From contig NZ_NSGE01000002.1 in assembly GCF_002294985.1 (NCBI RefSeq), forward strand, positions 682,001 to 746,000: DNA of 64,000 bases. The letters run 5' to 3'. The notes under the pieces are model-generated. The model had not been told where the DNA came from, did no database searches, and saw nothing but the letters and a program-made list of their open reading frames with translations. The stretch comes from Mesorhizobium sp. WSM3862 (GTDB taxonomy: Bacteria > Pseudomonadota > Alphaproteobacteria > Rhizobiales > Rhizobiaceae). Shown piece by piece: positions 35,533 through 44,755 of the stretch. The translations under genes were made by a program, and so were the position numbers. Each line of letters opens with the position of its first letter. Position 1 is the first letter of the stretch.

Positions 35533-35745
35533 TCAGGCTGCCTTGCTCAGAGACCCAGCAGCGGACTTGCCGGTGCGGCGGTCCTGCTCGATCTCGAAGC
35601 TGATCTTCTGGCCTTCAACGAGGGTGGTCATGCCAGCGCGCTCGACGGCGGAGATGTGGACGAAAACGTCCGCGCCGCCATTGTCGGGCTGGATGAAGCC
35701 GTAGCCCTTGGTGGCGTTGAACCACTTAACCGTACCAGTTGCCAT
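35533..35745 (-). CDS. cspA: cold-shock domain protein
   Basis: The 70-residue OB-fold protein has RNP1 KGYGFI (residues 13-18) and RNP2 VFVHIS (27-32), typical of CspA-type RNA chaperones. AAGGACT precedes the ATG. The gene is preceded by roughly 130 bp without coding sequence, fitting the long leader of many csp genes. The symbol is a family name, since several csp paralogues are usual in this group. Confidence 0.93.
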   Translation of the reverse strand: MATGTVKWFNATKGYGFIQPDNGGADVFVHISAVERAGMTTLVEGQKISFEIEQDRRTGKSAAGSLSKAA

Positions 35746-36018
35746 GTAGAGTCCTTCACATTTGCTTCGTTTGACCGGACCAAAGCCCGGCCGGTGGTAT
35801 CGAAATTTTGGAGATAGACGTCAGCAAACGCGAAGATCGCGGCCCGATCGATCGGCCAAATTCAATGCGCCGGATATAGTATGGTTCGCGAACGAAAACA
35901 AGATGGCGTTACCGGCATGTGCCGCGATAGCGTCCAACGGAGCCCACTGCGCTTGGAAGGTTTGCAGCCGGGGATGCGTTGTGGAGGGAAGATACGCTTG
36001 CTGTTGCGGGAGAATATC

Positions 36019-36348
36019 ATGAGGACAATTCTGCTTGCCGCCTGCCTGATGTTGGTGGCCGCCGAGGCGCAGGCCGTCTCGCGCTACGACCCGACGCGCA
36101 TGAGCTGCGACCGCGTGCGGGCGACGATCGCCAGGCAGGGCGCGGTCATCCTGCGCTACCAGTCGATGCGCGTGCCGGGACTGCCGCTTTATGACCGCTA
36201 TGTGCAGGACGAGCGCTTCTGCAACATGGGCGAGGTGAGGGCGCGGGCCTATGTGCCGAGCGCCGATATCAAATCCTGCCCCGTCTATATCTGCAAACGG
36301 CCGGACTTCGACCGGCATTTCCGACGGCGGATCTTTCCGCGCCATTAG
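36019..36348 (+). CDS. small secreted cysteine-containing protein, unknown
   Basis: The 109-residue product has a signal peptide (MRTILLAACLMLVAAEAQA). The mature part has four cysteines (MSCDRVRATIARQGAVILRYQS, RFCNMGEVRARAYVPSADIKSCPVYICKRPDF), which suggests two disulfides. This type of short periplasmic protein is common in rhizobia, with unknown function. GGGAGA precedes the ATG at 36019; the frame extends further upstream without support. Confidence 0.65.
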   Translation: MRTILLAACLMLVAAEAQAVSRYDPTRMSCDRVRATIARQGAVILRYQSMRVPGLPLYDRYVQDERFCNMGEVRARAYVPSADIKSCPVYICKRPDFDRHFRRRIFPRH

Positions 36349-36371
36349 AGTCCGGCGTTCGGCAAGCTGTG

Positions 36372-36941
36372 TCAGAACGCGAATGATGCCTGAGCGGCGG
36401 GCGGCGGGCCGACCCGCACGCCTTCCATGGCCAGCATCTTCTCCTTGGTGGCGGAGCCGCCGGTAGCCGAGAAGCCGCCGATCTTGCCGCCGGCGGCAAG
36501 GATGCGGTGGCAGGGAATGACCAGCGGCACCGGATTGGCGCCGAGGGCTGCACCGGTTTCGCGCGCAAGCCCGGCATGGCCGGCCCGCTTGGCCAGTTCG
36601 CCATAGGTGGTGGTCTCGCCGAAGCCGAGCTTGCGCGCAGCGTCATAGATGGCGAGGCGGAAATCGTCGACGCCGTCGAGATCGACCGGCACGCCGGAGA
36701 AATCGACATCGTCCCCGGCCGCATAGGCCTTGATCGAGGCGATCAGTTCGACCACCCATTGCGGCTGTTCGGTGGAGGTGGAGACTCCGGCATGGCGAAA
36801 CAGGCGGCGCTCGACCGCTTCGCGGCTACGCTCGGGCAGGCAGAGCCGGATCAGGCCCTTTTCGCTCCAGGCGACGCCCATGAAGCCGATCACTGTTTCT
36901 AACACTGCGTGGCCGGCCGTGATCGGCAATGCGTTTTCCAT
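36372..36941 (-). CDS. ogt: methylated-DNA--protein-cysteine methyltransferase
   Basis: The product has 189 residues. The active-site cysteine is C144 in VIPCHRILAAGGKIGGFSATGG, and TTYGELAKRAGHAGLARETGAALGANPVPL is the DNA-binding helix-turn-helix region. The suicide enzyme removes alkyl groups from O6-alkylguanine. The ATG at 36941 has AAGGAG seven bases upstream, which decides against a longer frame. No Ada N-terminal domain is present. Confidence 0.92.
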   Translation of the reverse strand: MENALPITAGHAVLETVIGFMGVAWSEKGLIRLCLPERSREAVERRLFRHAGVSTSTEQPQWVVELIASIKAYAAGDDVDFSGVPVDLDGVDDFRLAIYDAARKLGFGETTTYGELAKRAGHAGLARETGAALGANPVPLVIPCHRILAAGGKIGGFSATGGSATKEKMLAMEGVRVGPPPAAQASFAF

Positions 36942-37116
36942 GGTGCGCTCCTTTCCGCAAACTGCGAAAAACGGGTACATCTCCAGTACAGATGGGGAAC
37001 AATATCGCAGTTTGCTTCGAGTCTCGCCACCCGAAAGCTGCACACTGGCCCTGATTGCCCGGTTGGAATCGCTGGTGTAAGGACTTTTCAACAACCGACA
37101 ATCGGACCTGCAGGGC

Positions 37117-38106
37117 TTGGCAGCGAAAATCATCCTCACCGCGATCGGCGTGCTCGTTGCCGCTGCCGGCCTCAGCGGCTGTACCTCGACCTCACAGATG
37201 AAACCCTCGCCGGCGCTTGCGGCGGCATCGACGCCGGCCGCCGAGGACGACACACCGACCATCGCGCTGCCCGAAACCGTTGCTGTGCTGCCGGAGCCTT
37301 CCGGCCTCGCTCAGGTGCAAACGGCGGCGCTGACCGGCGATGCCGTGGCCCTGGCGACGGCACCTGGGGCGACGGCGCCTGGCGCGACGACGGCTGGCGC
37401 GACGACGGCTGGCGCGCCGTTGCCGCCGCCCGCGCAGCCCGGCGCCGCCCTTCCGCCGCCGGCGCAACCTGCCGCGTTCGCCGGCTCGACACCCGTCGCC
37501 GGGCAGTTTCCGCCGCCGCCCGTGCTGATGGCCGGCGCATCGCCGACCGGCCCCGGTGCGCTCAAGCAGGCCGCCGTCTACCGGACTACCGCTGTTGCCA
37601 TGCCGGTCACCGGCCAATCAGCGAAGGTGGCTCCTATGCCGGGCGTGCAGCAGGTCGCCTATGTGGTGCCGCAGAACCCGGCGCTGCTTGCCCAACCGGG
37701 CCCCGAACAGCATGCCACGGGTCCGCGCGCCGAGATCGAGCGGCTGATCGAGAAATATTCGGCGATCTACGAAGTGCCGGTCGATCTGGTGCGCCATGTC
37801 GTCAACCGCGAGAGCACCTTCAATCCGAAGGCCTATAATCACGGTCATTGGGGACTGATGCAGATCAAGCACGCGACGGCACGCGGCATGGGCTATGACG
37901 GGCCGGCAGCCGGCCTGTTCGACGCCGAGACCAATCTCAAATACGCTGTCAAATATCTGCGCGGCGCCTGGCTGGTCTCGGGCGGTAACGCCAAGCGGGC
38001 CGACCAGCTCTATCAGACGGGCTATTATTACGACGCCAAGCGCAAGGGCCTGCTCGATCAAACGGGTCTCGGCGTCGACCGCCGCCGCCTGCAGCCGGGC
38101 GCCTGA
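37117..38106 (+). CDS. lytic transglycosylase lipoprotein with low-complexity linker
   Basis: The product has 329 residues. A lipobox LSGC follows a signal helix (IILTAIGVLVAAAGLSGC). Residues 75-125 are Pro/Ala/Thr-rich (APGATAPGATTAGATTAG, and two PLPPPAQP-type copies), and the DNA there carries 15-bp tandem units near 37378-37415. The C-terminal 150 residues are an SLT domain: VDLVRHVVNRESTFNPKAYNHGHWGLMQIKHATARGMGY, with catalytic Glu in RES. It cleaves peptidoglycan at the outer membrane. The start is a TTG at 37117. Confidence 0.85.
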   Translation: MAAKIILTAIGVLVAAAGLSGCTSTSQMKPSPALAAASTPAAEDDTPTIALPETVAVLPEPSGLAQVQTAALTGDAVALATAPGATAPGATTAGATTAGAPLPPPAQPGAALPPPAQPAAFAGSTPVAGQFPPPPVLMAGASPTGPGALKQAAVYRTTAVAMPVTGQSAKVAPMPGVQQVAYVVPQNPALLAQPGPEQHATGPRAEIERLIEKYSAIYEVPVDLVRHVVNRESTFNPKAYNHGHWGLMQIKHATARGMGYDGPAAGLFDAETNLKYAVKYLRGAWLVSGGNAKRADQLYQTGYYYDAKRKGLLDQTGLGVDRRRLQPGA

Positions 38107-38151
38107 GCGCCGGCAACGAGGCGCGTCCCATCGGTCTTTTGGGGCAGTTGC

Positions 38152-38646
38152 ATGCGTGACACCAGCCGCCGGCCGCCGACCCCCAACGATGTCCGCCTTC
38201 GCAAGCTTCTCGACGATGCGCTGACCACGCCGCATTGGCCGGAAGGCTTCGTCATGCGCCCGTTCGAGCACAGGGATGCGCAGGCCCTGCACGCGCTGCT
38301 GGAAGAGGCATTCGACGACGGCGCCGAAGGTCCGTTCGACGAATGGTGGCCGCGCATCTCAGACGATGCCGAGTTCGATCCGGACCTCTGTTTCCTCGTC
38401 ATCGACGGCAAGGGGCTGCTGGCGGGCGCCGCGCTTTGCTGGGAGTCGGGCTTCGTCAAGGATCTGGCGGTTCATCCGGACTCGCGAAGGCACGGCATCG
38501 GCGAGGCGCTGATGCGGCACGTGTTCCTGACCTTCCGCGACAGGGGTGCCGCCCATGTCGACCTCAAGACCAACACGGTGAAGAACCCCGCAGCCTTCAG
38601 GCTTTATGAGCGGCTCGGCATGGTTCCGGTGGCCTGGGAAGGCTAG
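38152..38646 (+). CDS. GNAT-family N-acetyltransferase
   Basis: The product has 164 residues. The acetyl-CoA loop SGFVKDLAVHPDSRRHGIGEALMRHVFLTFRDRG and the C-terminal NPAAFRLYERLGMVPVAWEG are standard GNAT features. The substrate is unknown. It starts 45 bp after the transglycosylase gene, on the same strand. Confidence 0.87.
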   Translation: MRDTSRRPPTPNDVRLRKLLDDALTTPHWPEGFVMRPFEHRDAQALHALLEEAFDDGAEGPFDEWWPRISDDAEFDPDLCFLVIDGKGLLAGAALCWESGFVKDLAVHPDSRRHGIGEALMRHVFLTFRDRGAAHVDLKTNTVKNPAAFRLYERLGMVPVAWEG

Positions 38647-39046
38647 GCGCTTCGCAGCATTTGCCTGCAGCGACACAACCGAATGCAGGGCGCATTGTGA
38701 ACCGCTTCACACAAGCTGACGTTAGGGCATGCTAATGCGTCGTGGTGCAGGGCGGCCGATCGGCGGATCGACGCTGGCAAGGCGTCGGAGAGGCTGTGCC
38801 GGCATGCGTCAGCCACTCCAAGGCGGGCTCCGGGGCGGCGGGTTTCGGAGCCCGCCCGCTTTGAGCGTGCGGCCGATCGCGAGATCTCCCTTAACCGAGT
38901 GGCTAGGGTCAGTCCGCTCGCGGCCCCGTCCCCGATGGCCATGTCGGAACCCCGAAGCGTCGCTCCGCATTCAATGCGGGCGGAGGGTCATCATCAGCCG
39001 ACGCGGCAAGGTCCGCGTGGACGGTTCCGAGGCGAGGCCCACCAGC
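38647..39046. other. 400 bp without a gene, upstream of the ABC transporter operon
   Basis: The stretch carries the palindrome at 38696-38711 and a perfect 11-bp hairpin (GGCGGGCTCCG 38822-38832 with 38846-38856) without a T-run. Open frames here have no ribosome sites or recognisable domains. It probably holds the promoter and leader of the transporter operon. Confidence 0.5.
38696..38711. promoter_or_regulatory. palindrome in the sugar transporter upstream region
   Basis: TGTGAA and TTCACA (38696-38701 and 38706-38711) are perfect arms around CCGC. It lies 335 bp upstream of the ABC solute-binding protein gene and could be a LacI- or CRP-type operator. No regulator gene is adjacent. Confidence 0.35.
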
Positions 39047-40315
39047 ATGAAATTTTACCGCGCATTCCTCGCACTTGCCGTCGGCGCGATGCTCGCGGTG
39101 GCGCCGGCTCGCGCGGTCGAGCTGTCGATCGTGTCGGGCGACACGGGCAACGGCATCAAGGTCTTGCGCGAGATACTCGACCGCTACCAGAAGCAGAGCG
39201 GCAACAAGGTCGACATCGTGGTGATACCGCCGTCGGGCACCGACCAGTTCGGTCAGTTCAGATTGTGGCTCGCGGCGGGAAACAGCGACATCGATGTCTA
39301 CCAGACCGACGTGATCTGGGCGCCGCAGCTTGCCAGCCAACTCGTCGATCTCACCGCGGCGACCAGGGATGTCGTGGCCGAGCATTTCGCGTCGATCATC
39401 CAGTCGCAGACCGTGAACGGAAAGCTGGTGGCGCTGCCGATCTTCACCGACGCGCCGGCGCTTTATTACCGCAAGGATCTGCTCGACAAATATGGCGCCA
39501 AGGTGCCGACCACCTGGCGGGAACTGGCCGACACCGCCAAGCTCGTCATGGACAAGGAGCGCACCGCCGGCAACAAGGACCTGTGGGGCTTCGTCTTCCA
39601 GGGCAACGCCTATGAGGGGCTGACCTGCGACGCGCTCGAATGGGTGAGGTCGAATGGCGGCGGCCAGATCATCGAGCCCAACGGCACGGTCTCCATCAAC
39701 AACCGACAAGCCGCGGCCGCGCTCGACATGGTCAGGGGCTGGATCGGCACCATTGCGCCGCCGGGCGTGCTCGCTTACCAGGAAGAGGAATCGCGTGGCG
39801 TCTGGCAGACCGGCAATGCCGTCTTCATGCGCAACTGGCCCTATGCCTATGCGCTCGGCAACAGCGAGACCTCACCGATCAAGGGCAAGTTCGATGTGGC
39901 GCCGCTGCCGGCAGGAACCGGCGAAGACGCCCGGCCGACGGCAACGCTCGGCGGCTGGAACCTCGCGGTTTCCAAATATTCCAAGCACCAGGACGCGGCG
40001 ATCGATCTGGTGAAGTTCATCGCCTCGCCCGAGATGCAGAAGTATCGGACGCTGAGGACGTCCAACCTGCCCACCATCAAAGCGCTCTATGACGATCCCG
40101 ATATCGCCAGGGAACAGCCGATCGTCCCGCGCTGGAAGCAGATATTCCTCAACGCGGCGCCGCGCCCTTCGGCGGTCGCCAAGATCAAGTACAACGAAGC
40201 CTCGAGCCAGTTCTGGACGGCCGTCCACAACACCATGTCGGGCGACGGCAGCGCCGCCGACAATCTGGCCGATCTCGAAGCCAGGCTGACCAGGCTGAAG
40301 GGCAAGGGCTGGTGA
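39047..40315 (+). CDS. ABC transporter sugar-binding protein (family 1 solute-binding, ThuE/AglE-like)
   Basis: The 422-residue periplasmic protein has a signal peptide (FLALAVGAMLAVAPARA). The family 1 fold is shown by VELSIVSGDTGNGIKVLREILDRYQKQSG, DVYQTDVIWAPQLASQLVDLTA, PIFTDAPALYYRKDLLDKYG, and NGTVSINNRQAAAALDM. The C-terminal part has AVFMRNWPYAYALGNSE. It likely binds a disaccharide such as trehalose, sucrose or an alpha-glucoside. It is the first gene of a three-gene transporter operon. Confidence 0.9.
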   Translation: MKFYRAFLALAVGAMLAVAPARAVELSIVSGDTGNGIKVLREILDRYQKQSGNKVDIVVIPPSGTDQFGQFRLWLAAGNSDIDVYQTDVIWAPQLASQLVDLTAATRDVVAEHFASIIQSQTVNGKLVALPIFTDAPALYYRKDLLDKYGAKVPTTWRELADTAKLVMDKERTAGNKDLWGFVFQGNAYEGLTCDALEWVRSNGGGQIIEPNGTVSINNRQAAAALDMVRGWIGTIAPPGVLAYQEEESRGVWQTGNAVFMRNWPYAYALGNSETSPIKGKFDVAPLPAGTGEDARPTATLGGWNLAVSKYSKHQDAAIDLVKFIASPEMQKYRTLRTSNLPTIKALYDDPDIAREQPIVPRWKQIFLNAAPRPSAVAKIKYNEASSQFWTAVHNTMSGDGSAADNLADLEARLTRLKGKGW

Positions 40316-40320
40316 GGGCG

Positions 40321-41259
40321 ATGCCTGTGAGCCGCTCGCGCCTGATGCGGCAACGCGTGCGCTCGGCCTGGCTGTTTCTGGCGCCGATGCTTCTGGTCCT
40401 TGCCGCCGTCGCCGGCTGGCCGCTCCTGCGCACCTTCTACTACAGCTTCACCGACGCCTCATTGGCCGATCTCGACGCCCGCCAATGGGTCGGCTTCGAC
40501 AATTATTTCTCGATGCTCAGCATGCCGAGCGGCCGCGTCCTCTATGACGGGCTACTCGCCGATCCGGTCTGGTGGCGCGCCGTGTGGAACACGCTGCTCT
40601 TCGCCGTGGTGTCGGTGAGCTGCGAAACGGTCCTCGGCATGATCGTGGCGCTCGTTCTCAACGCCGACTTCAGAGGCCGCGGCTTCGTCAGGGCGGCGAT
40701 CCTCATTCCATGGGCGATCCCGACCATCGTCTCGGCCAAGATGTGGCAGTGGATGCTCAACGACCAGTTCGGCATCATCAATGCGGTGCTGCTCAACCTT
40801 GGTCTGATCGACGCCAAAATCGCCTGGACCGCGAGCACCGACACGGCGATGATCGCGGTGCTGATCGTCGACATCTGGAAGACGACGCCGTTCATGGCGC
40901 TGCTTTTCCTCGCCGCGCTGCAGATGCTGCCGCGCGATGTTATCGAGGTCGCGAGGCTCGACGGCGCCAATCCGTGGCAGATCTTCTGGAAGGTGACCTT
41001 GCCGCTCATCCGCCCGGCGGTCATGGTTGCGGTAATCTTCCGCGCGCTCGACGCGCTGCGCATCTTCGACCTGATCTACGTGCTGACGCCGAACAATGCG
41101 CACACCAAATCGATGTCGGTGTTCGTGCGCGAGAACCTGTTCGAGTTCGACAAGTTCGCCTATGGCTCGGCCGCCTCGACGCTGCTTTTCCTGATCGTGG
41201 CGCTGCTCACCATTTCCTACATCCGCATTGGCCGGATAGAGCTGGAAGGAGGCCGCTGA
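40321..41259 (+). CDS. ABC sugar transporter permease 1 (ThuF/UgpA-like)
   Basis: The product has 312 residues and about six transmembrane segments. The family motif [24 protein letters not shown] (EAA loop) contacts the ATPase. The ATG at 40321 is three codons after an in-frame GTG (40312) that overlaps the SBP stop as GTGA; either is possible. Its partner permease begins two bases after its stop. Confidence 0.92.
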   Translation: MPVSRSRLMRQRVRSAWLFLAPMLLVLAAVAGWPLLRTFYYSFTDASLADLDARQWVGFDNYFSMLSMPSGRVLYDGLLADPVWWRAVWNTLLFAVVSVSCETVLGMIVALVLNADFRGRGFVRAAILIPWAIPTIVSAKMWQWMLNDQFGIINAVLLNLGLIDAKIAWTASTDTAMIAVLIVDIWKTTPFMALLFLAALQMLPRDVIEVARLDGANPWQIFWKVTLPLIRPAVMVAVIFRALDALRIFDLIYVLTPNNAHTKSMSVFVRENLFEFDKFAYGSAASTLLFLIVALLTISYIRIGRIELEGGR

Positions 41260-41260
41260 C

Positions 41261-42085
41261 ATGGCGATGTTGAAGCGCCTGGGCTTCTTCCTGCTGGTGG
41301 GGGCAATCGTCTTCGTCGCGGTGTTTCCGCTCTATTACGCCATCGTCACCAGCCTGAAATCCGGCACAGAGTTGTTCGAGGCGAGCCTCTGGCCGCAGGC
41401 GTTAAGCCTCGCCAACTACAGGAACGTGCTGGTCGAAGGTCCCTTCCTGCGCAATCTCCTGAATTCGCTGGTCGTCTCGGGCGCGGTCGTGCTCATCTCG
41501 CTGCTGCTCGGCGTGACCTCCGCCTATGCGCTGGCACGCGTCCGGTTCCGCGGCCGTTCGGCGCTGATGCTTGCCATACTGTCGGTGTCGATGTTTCCGC
41601 AGGTCGCGGTGCTGGCCGGCCTGTTCGAGATCATCCGGGCCTTTGGCCTCTACAATTCGCTCATCGCACTGATCTTCTCCTACATGATCTTCACGCTGCC
41701 GTTCACGGTCTGGGTGCTCACCGCCTTCGTGCGCGACCTGCCGGTCGAAATCGAGGAAGCGGCGATCCTCGACGGCGCGACGCCATGGATCATCGTCACT
41801 CGCGTCTTCCTGCCGCTGATGTGGCCAGCATTGGCGACGACAGGGCTGCTCGCCTTCATCGGCGCATGGAACGAATTCCTGTTTGCGCTGACCTTCACCT
41901 CCAACAACGCGCAGCGCACGGTGCCGGTGGCGATCGCGCTGCTTTCCGGCAACTCGCAATTCGAGATCCCCTGGGGCAACATCATGGCCGCTTCGGTGAT
42001 CGTCACGGTGCCGCTGGTGGTGCTGGTGCTGATCTTCCAACGCAAGATCGTTTCCGGCCTCACCGCCGGCGGCGTGAAGGGGTAG
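41261..42085 (+). CDS. ABC sugar transporter permease 2 (ThuG/UgpE-like)
   Basis: The product has 274 residues and six transmembrane segments. [48 protein letters not shown] is the typical EAA loop followed by AWNEFLFA. No ATPase gene follows; the next codirectional gene encodes DUF4142. The transporter presumably uses an ATPase encoded elsewhere, as MsmX/ThuK-type shared ATPases do. Confidence 0.93.
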   Translation: MAMLKRLGFFLLVGAIVFVAVFPLYYAIVTSLKSGTELFEASLWPQALSLANYRNVLVEGPFLRNLLNSLVVSGAVVLISLLLGVTSAYALARVRFRGRSALMLAILSVSMFPQVAVLAGLFEIIRAFGLYNSLIALIFSYMIFTLPFTVWVLTAFVRDLPVEIEEAAILDGATPWIIVTRVFLPLMWPALATTGLLAFIGAWNEFLFALTFTSNNAQRTVPVAIALLSGNSQFEIPWGNIMAASVIVTVPLVVLVLIFQRKIVSGLTAGGVKG

Positions 42086-42295
42086 GCCTTGCTGATGTTC
42101 AGGTGATGCCGGGCTGCACATGGCGGTGTCCTGCGCTTCCGGTGTTCACGTACTTCAAGCACGCTCCGGTCCTCGGAACCACCATCCTCGGCTCGGCCTG
42201 ACCCTGAATCTAAACACAGCCTTCTTCACGGCCCTCAACGCAACCGGCAGCGCCATTTCGCGTTGGAAGTGCAAGGGGCTGATCGGAGATTCCAG

Positions 42296-42853
42296 ATGAA
42301 AACGCTTCTGACCGCGGCCGCCATGGCGCTCCTTGCCGGCGCGCAGGCCACTCTTGCTCAGTCGAGCGACAGCAACGATGTCGCGCCAATGGCGGCAGAC
42401 AATAAGGTCGACACGCAGACTTTCGTCACCACCGTACCCAATGCCAATGAGTTCGAAATCCAGGCGAGCAGGCTGGCCGAGGAGAAGTCGCAGTCGGACG
42501 AACTCAAGGCTTTTGCCAACGAGATGGTCAGGGACCACACCAAGGCAGGGGAGGATTTCAAGGCGGCGATGAGCCAGGGCCAGACGACGGCTTCTATCAA
42601 GCCTGCCGGCCCCGCCCTGGGGCCTAAGGAACAGCAGATGCTAGGCGAGCTCAAACAGGCGAGCGGCACAGAGTTCGACCGGAAGTATATCAAGATGCTG
42701 ATGGATGCGCACAGGGACGCGGTCGCGCTGTTCAGCACCTATGCCAATTCCGGCGACGACCCGGCGCTGAAGGAATTCGCCAAGAAGACTCTGCCGGTGC
42801 TGAAAATGCACGAGAAGCATGTGAAGGAACTGGCGGTGGCGTATCACGAGTGA
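42296..42853 (+). CDS. DUF4142 periplasmic protein
   Basis: The product has 185 residues: a signal peptide (MKTLLTAAAMALLAGAQATLA) and an all-helical, ferritin-like-looking DUF4142 domain (FVTTVPNANEFEIQASRLAEEKSQSDELKAFANEMVRDHTKAGEDFKAAM, FDRKYIKMLMDAHRDAVALFSTYA, LPVLKMHEKHVKELA). The H/E pattern might bind metal, but this is not proven. GGAG precedes the ATG at 42296. It converges with the zeta-subunit gene. Confidence 0.88.
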   Translation: MKTLLTAAAMALLAGAQATLAQSSDSNDVAPMAADNKVDTQTFVTTVPNANEFEIQASRLAEEKSQSDELKAFANEMVRDHTKAGEDFKAAMSQGQTTASIKPAGPALGPKEQQMLGELKQASGTEFDRKYIKMLMDAHRDAVALFSTYANSGDDPALKEFAKKTLPVLKMHEKHVKELAVAYHE

Positions 42854-42881
42854 GGGTGGTTTCTGCCCCCGCAGCGGATCC

Positions 42882-43202
42882 TCAGCTCGCCTTGATCTGC
42901 TCGACCGCCGTTGCCAGCAACTCGTCCATGGCCTGGCGAATCTGGGCATCCGACTGGACGACGCCTGCTGCGTCGAAGTCGGCACGGACCTTGCGGAACA
43001 CGTCATTGTCGCCCGCTTCCTCGAAATCCGCGCGCACCACCTCTTTCGCATAGGCGTCGGCATCCACGCCGGATTTGCCGAGCTTTTCGGCGGCCCACAG
43101 GCCGAGCAGCTTGTTCCGGCGCGCCACGGCCTTGAACTTCGTCTCCTCGTCCATTGCGAATTTCTTTTCGAAGCCTTCCTGACGGTCCCTCATGCTGCTC
43201 AT
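42882..43202 (-). CDS. DUF1476, F1Fo-ATPase zeta-subunit family
   Basis: The 106-residue helical protein has the family N terminus MRDRQEGFEKKFAMDEETKFKAVARRNKLLGLWAAEKLGKSG, followed by YAKEVVRADFEEAGDNDVFRKVRADF. In Paracoccus denitrificans this subunit inhibits ATP hydrolysis by F1; in other alphaproteobacteria the inhibition is weaker. It is encoded away from the atp operon, which is usual. GCGAGG precedes the ATG at 43202; an internal ATG at 43193 is possible. Confidence 0.88.
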   Translation of the reverse strand: MSSMRDRQEGFEKKFAMDEETKFKAVARRNKLLGLWAAEKLGKSGVDADAYAKEVVRADFEEAGDNDVFRKVRADFDAAGVVQSDAQIRQAMDELLATAVEQIKAS

Positions 43203-43428
43203 AGTTTGCCTCGCTCAGACGTGAGTTCGACCGCCTTCGATGCATGAGAAGAGCGGCCAGGAGAAGCGAAAATGGGGAGCATGAAGGCCTGTAGCAAGGC
43301 CTGATCGTGCTGTGGACGCCGCGGACCCGAAATTCGTGCCGTGCCGGGCCGAAGCTCCGATGTGATTTGACCTGGCCGTGCCGTAGCCTACTTTCGACCG
43401 CTGGCAGGAGGAGTGGAGGAGACGGGCG

Positions 43429-43812
43429 ATGCAGTTACCGTTGAACCCCATGCAGGGCGTCGTGCTGGCGGCGGCGTTGATGTTTGGCACTGCCGCCTAT
43501 GCCCATCACGGCTGGTCGTGGACGCAGGACGAGTTCTTCGAGCTCAAGGGCAAGATCGCGGCGATCTATATCGGCAATCCGCATGCGACGCTGGACGTCG
43601 ATGCGCAGGGCGAGGTGTGGCGGGTGGAGATGGCGCCGCCGGCCCGCACCATCGCCGCCGGCTTCACCGAGGAGGTCGCCAAGCTCGGCGACGCGGTGAC
43701 CGCGATCGGCCATCGCTCGCGCGAGGAGGCGGAAAAGCGCATGAAGGCGGTGCGCATCATCGTCGGCGGCAAGCGCTACGACGTCTATCCCGACCGCCTG
43801 CCGCCGGCCTAG
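43429..43812 (+). CDS. DUF6152-like periplasmic protein with N-terminal histidines
   Basis: The product has 127 residues. The signal peptide MQLPLNPMQGVVLAAALMFGTAAYA ends in an AYA site, so the mature protein would begin HHGWSWTQ. The rest is a small beta-rich, OB-like domain (FFELKGKIAAIYIGNPHATLDVDAQGEVWRVEM). A mature N-terminal His followed by His is a common copper- or nickel-binding arrangement. The next gene starts immediately after the TAG, so the two are cotranscribed. The family name is from memory. Confidence 0.75.
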   Translation: MQLPLNPMQGVVLAAALMFGTAAYAHHGWSWTQDEFFELKGKIAAIYIGNPHATLDVDAQGEVWRVEMAPPARTIAAGFTEEVAKLGDAVTAIGHRSREEAEKRMKAVRIIVGGKRYDVYPDRLPPA

Positions 43813-44280
43813 ATGGCGGAGTTTCTGGCCGGCATCGAGCAGCTTGCCTTGGCGCGGGGGCTGAAAGCCTCCTTCGTCGCCTATCCGATCGTCAACGCGC
43901 TGCACATCATGGCGGTCGGCGCGCTGCTCACCAGCGTCGGCCTCATGGATTTCAGCGTCCTTGGCGCCTTCCGCTCGCTGCCCCACGCGCCGTTCGTCGC
44001 GCTGCTGCGCCGCGTAGCCCTTGGGGCGTTTGGCGGCGCGATCATCACCGGGGCGCTGCTGTTTTCGGTAAAGGCGAGCACCTATGCGGCGATGCCGATC
44101 TTCGTTGTCAAGATAACACTGATCCTGCTGGCGGGGGCCAATTTCCTCGCCTTCACGCGCTTGACCCGCACGAGCGGGGTGGCCGAGTCGGCCGGGGGCA
44201 TCGCGGCCGTCCTGGCCGTGATTTCGCTCGGCCTGTGGACCTGCGTGCTTTTCGCCGGGCGGTTCATAGGGTTTTTGTGA
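43813..44280 (+). CDS. DUF6644-like four-span membrane protein
   Basis: The product has 155 residues with about four transmembrane segments. The first span has a histidine in YPIVNALHIMAVGALLTS, as in CopD-like and heme-binding membrane families. FGGAIITGALLFSVKA and the last span (VLAVISLGLWTCVLFAGRFIGFL) follow. It abuts the preceding gene with no gap, which points to a secreted protein/membrane protein pair. Function unknown. Confidence 0.75.
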   Translation: MAEFLAGIEQLALARGLKASFVAYPIVNALHIMAVGALLTSVGLMDFSVLGAFRSLPHAPFVALLRRVALGAFGGAIITGALLFSVKASTYAAMPIFVVKITLILLAGANFLAFTRLTRTSGVAESAGGIAAVLAVISLGLWTCVLFAGRFIGFL

Positions 44281-44308
44281 AGCAGTTCCACGAAGAGCCG
44301 GCTGCTGC

Positions 44309-44644
44309 TCAGATGTCCGGCGCGTTGCCGACTTTCTTCTTCATCTCCAGCGCCCAGGCGCGGCCTTCGTCGCCGCCCCACAGCAGCCAGGCGATGTAGC
44401 CGGCAGAGGGATTTTCCTCGTTGCCGTAGTTCTTGCCGCGCTTGTCGACCTCGTGGCGGGCGAAATAGCTGACAATGCGGCGGATGGTCGAGGGTGAAAG
44501 GTTCTTGCGGTTCTTCAGCTCCGTCGCCCTCGCGATGCCGATCTCGGTGCCGCCGCGGCCGAACTCCTTGCGCAGGCGCAGCCCCTTGGCGGCGTTGTCG
44601 GCGACGATCTCAGGGCAGCGCAGGTCGATTTCGTCTTCGGACAT
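44309..44644 (-). CDS. hypothetical protein, phage-related-looking
   Basis: The 111-residue basic cytoplasmic protein (MSEDEIDLRCPEIV...) contains KEFGRGGTEIGIARATELKNRKNLSPSTIRRIVSYFARHEVDKRGKNYG and ends GYIAWLLWGGDEGRAWALEMKKKVG. This type is seen in rhizobial genomes and phage-associated proteins without assigned function. A start three codons earlier (44653) is equally possible. It converges with the DUF6644-like gene. Confidence 0.6.
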   Translation of the reverse strand: MSEDEIDLRCPEIVADNAAKGLRLRKEFGRGGTEIGIARATELKNRKNLSPSTIRRIVSYFARHEVDKRGKNYGNEENPSAGYIAWLLWGGDEGRAWALEMKKKVGNAPDI

Positions 44645-44755
44645 GTCATCCATCGCAGATTTTTAGCCTACGGGCAGAATGCGGGGAACCGAGGGTTCCG
44701 GAGTTGCTAATCGGTGCCGGTACCAAAATGCGCTGAGATGAACGGGCACGAAGTC

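Noticed and set aside
37378..37415. CRISPR array at the tandem 15-bp units
   Set aside because: Units are contiguous, lie inside a coding sequence and have no spacers.
42132..42144. 13-base match TGCGCTTCCGGTG also at 1807-1819 as a repeat family
   Set aside because: Too short to separate from chance at this GC content, and flanking sequences differ.
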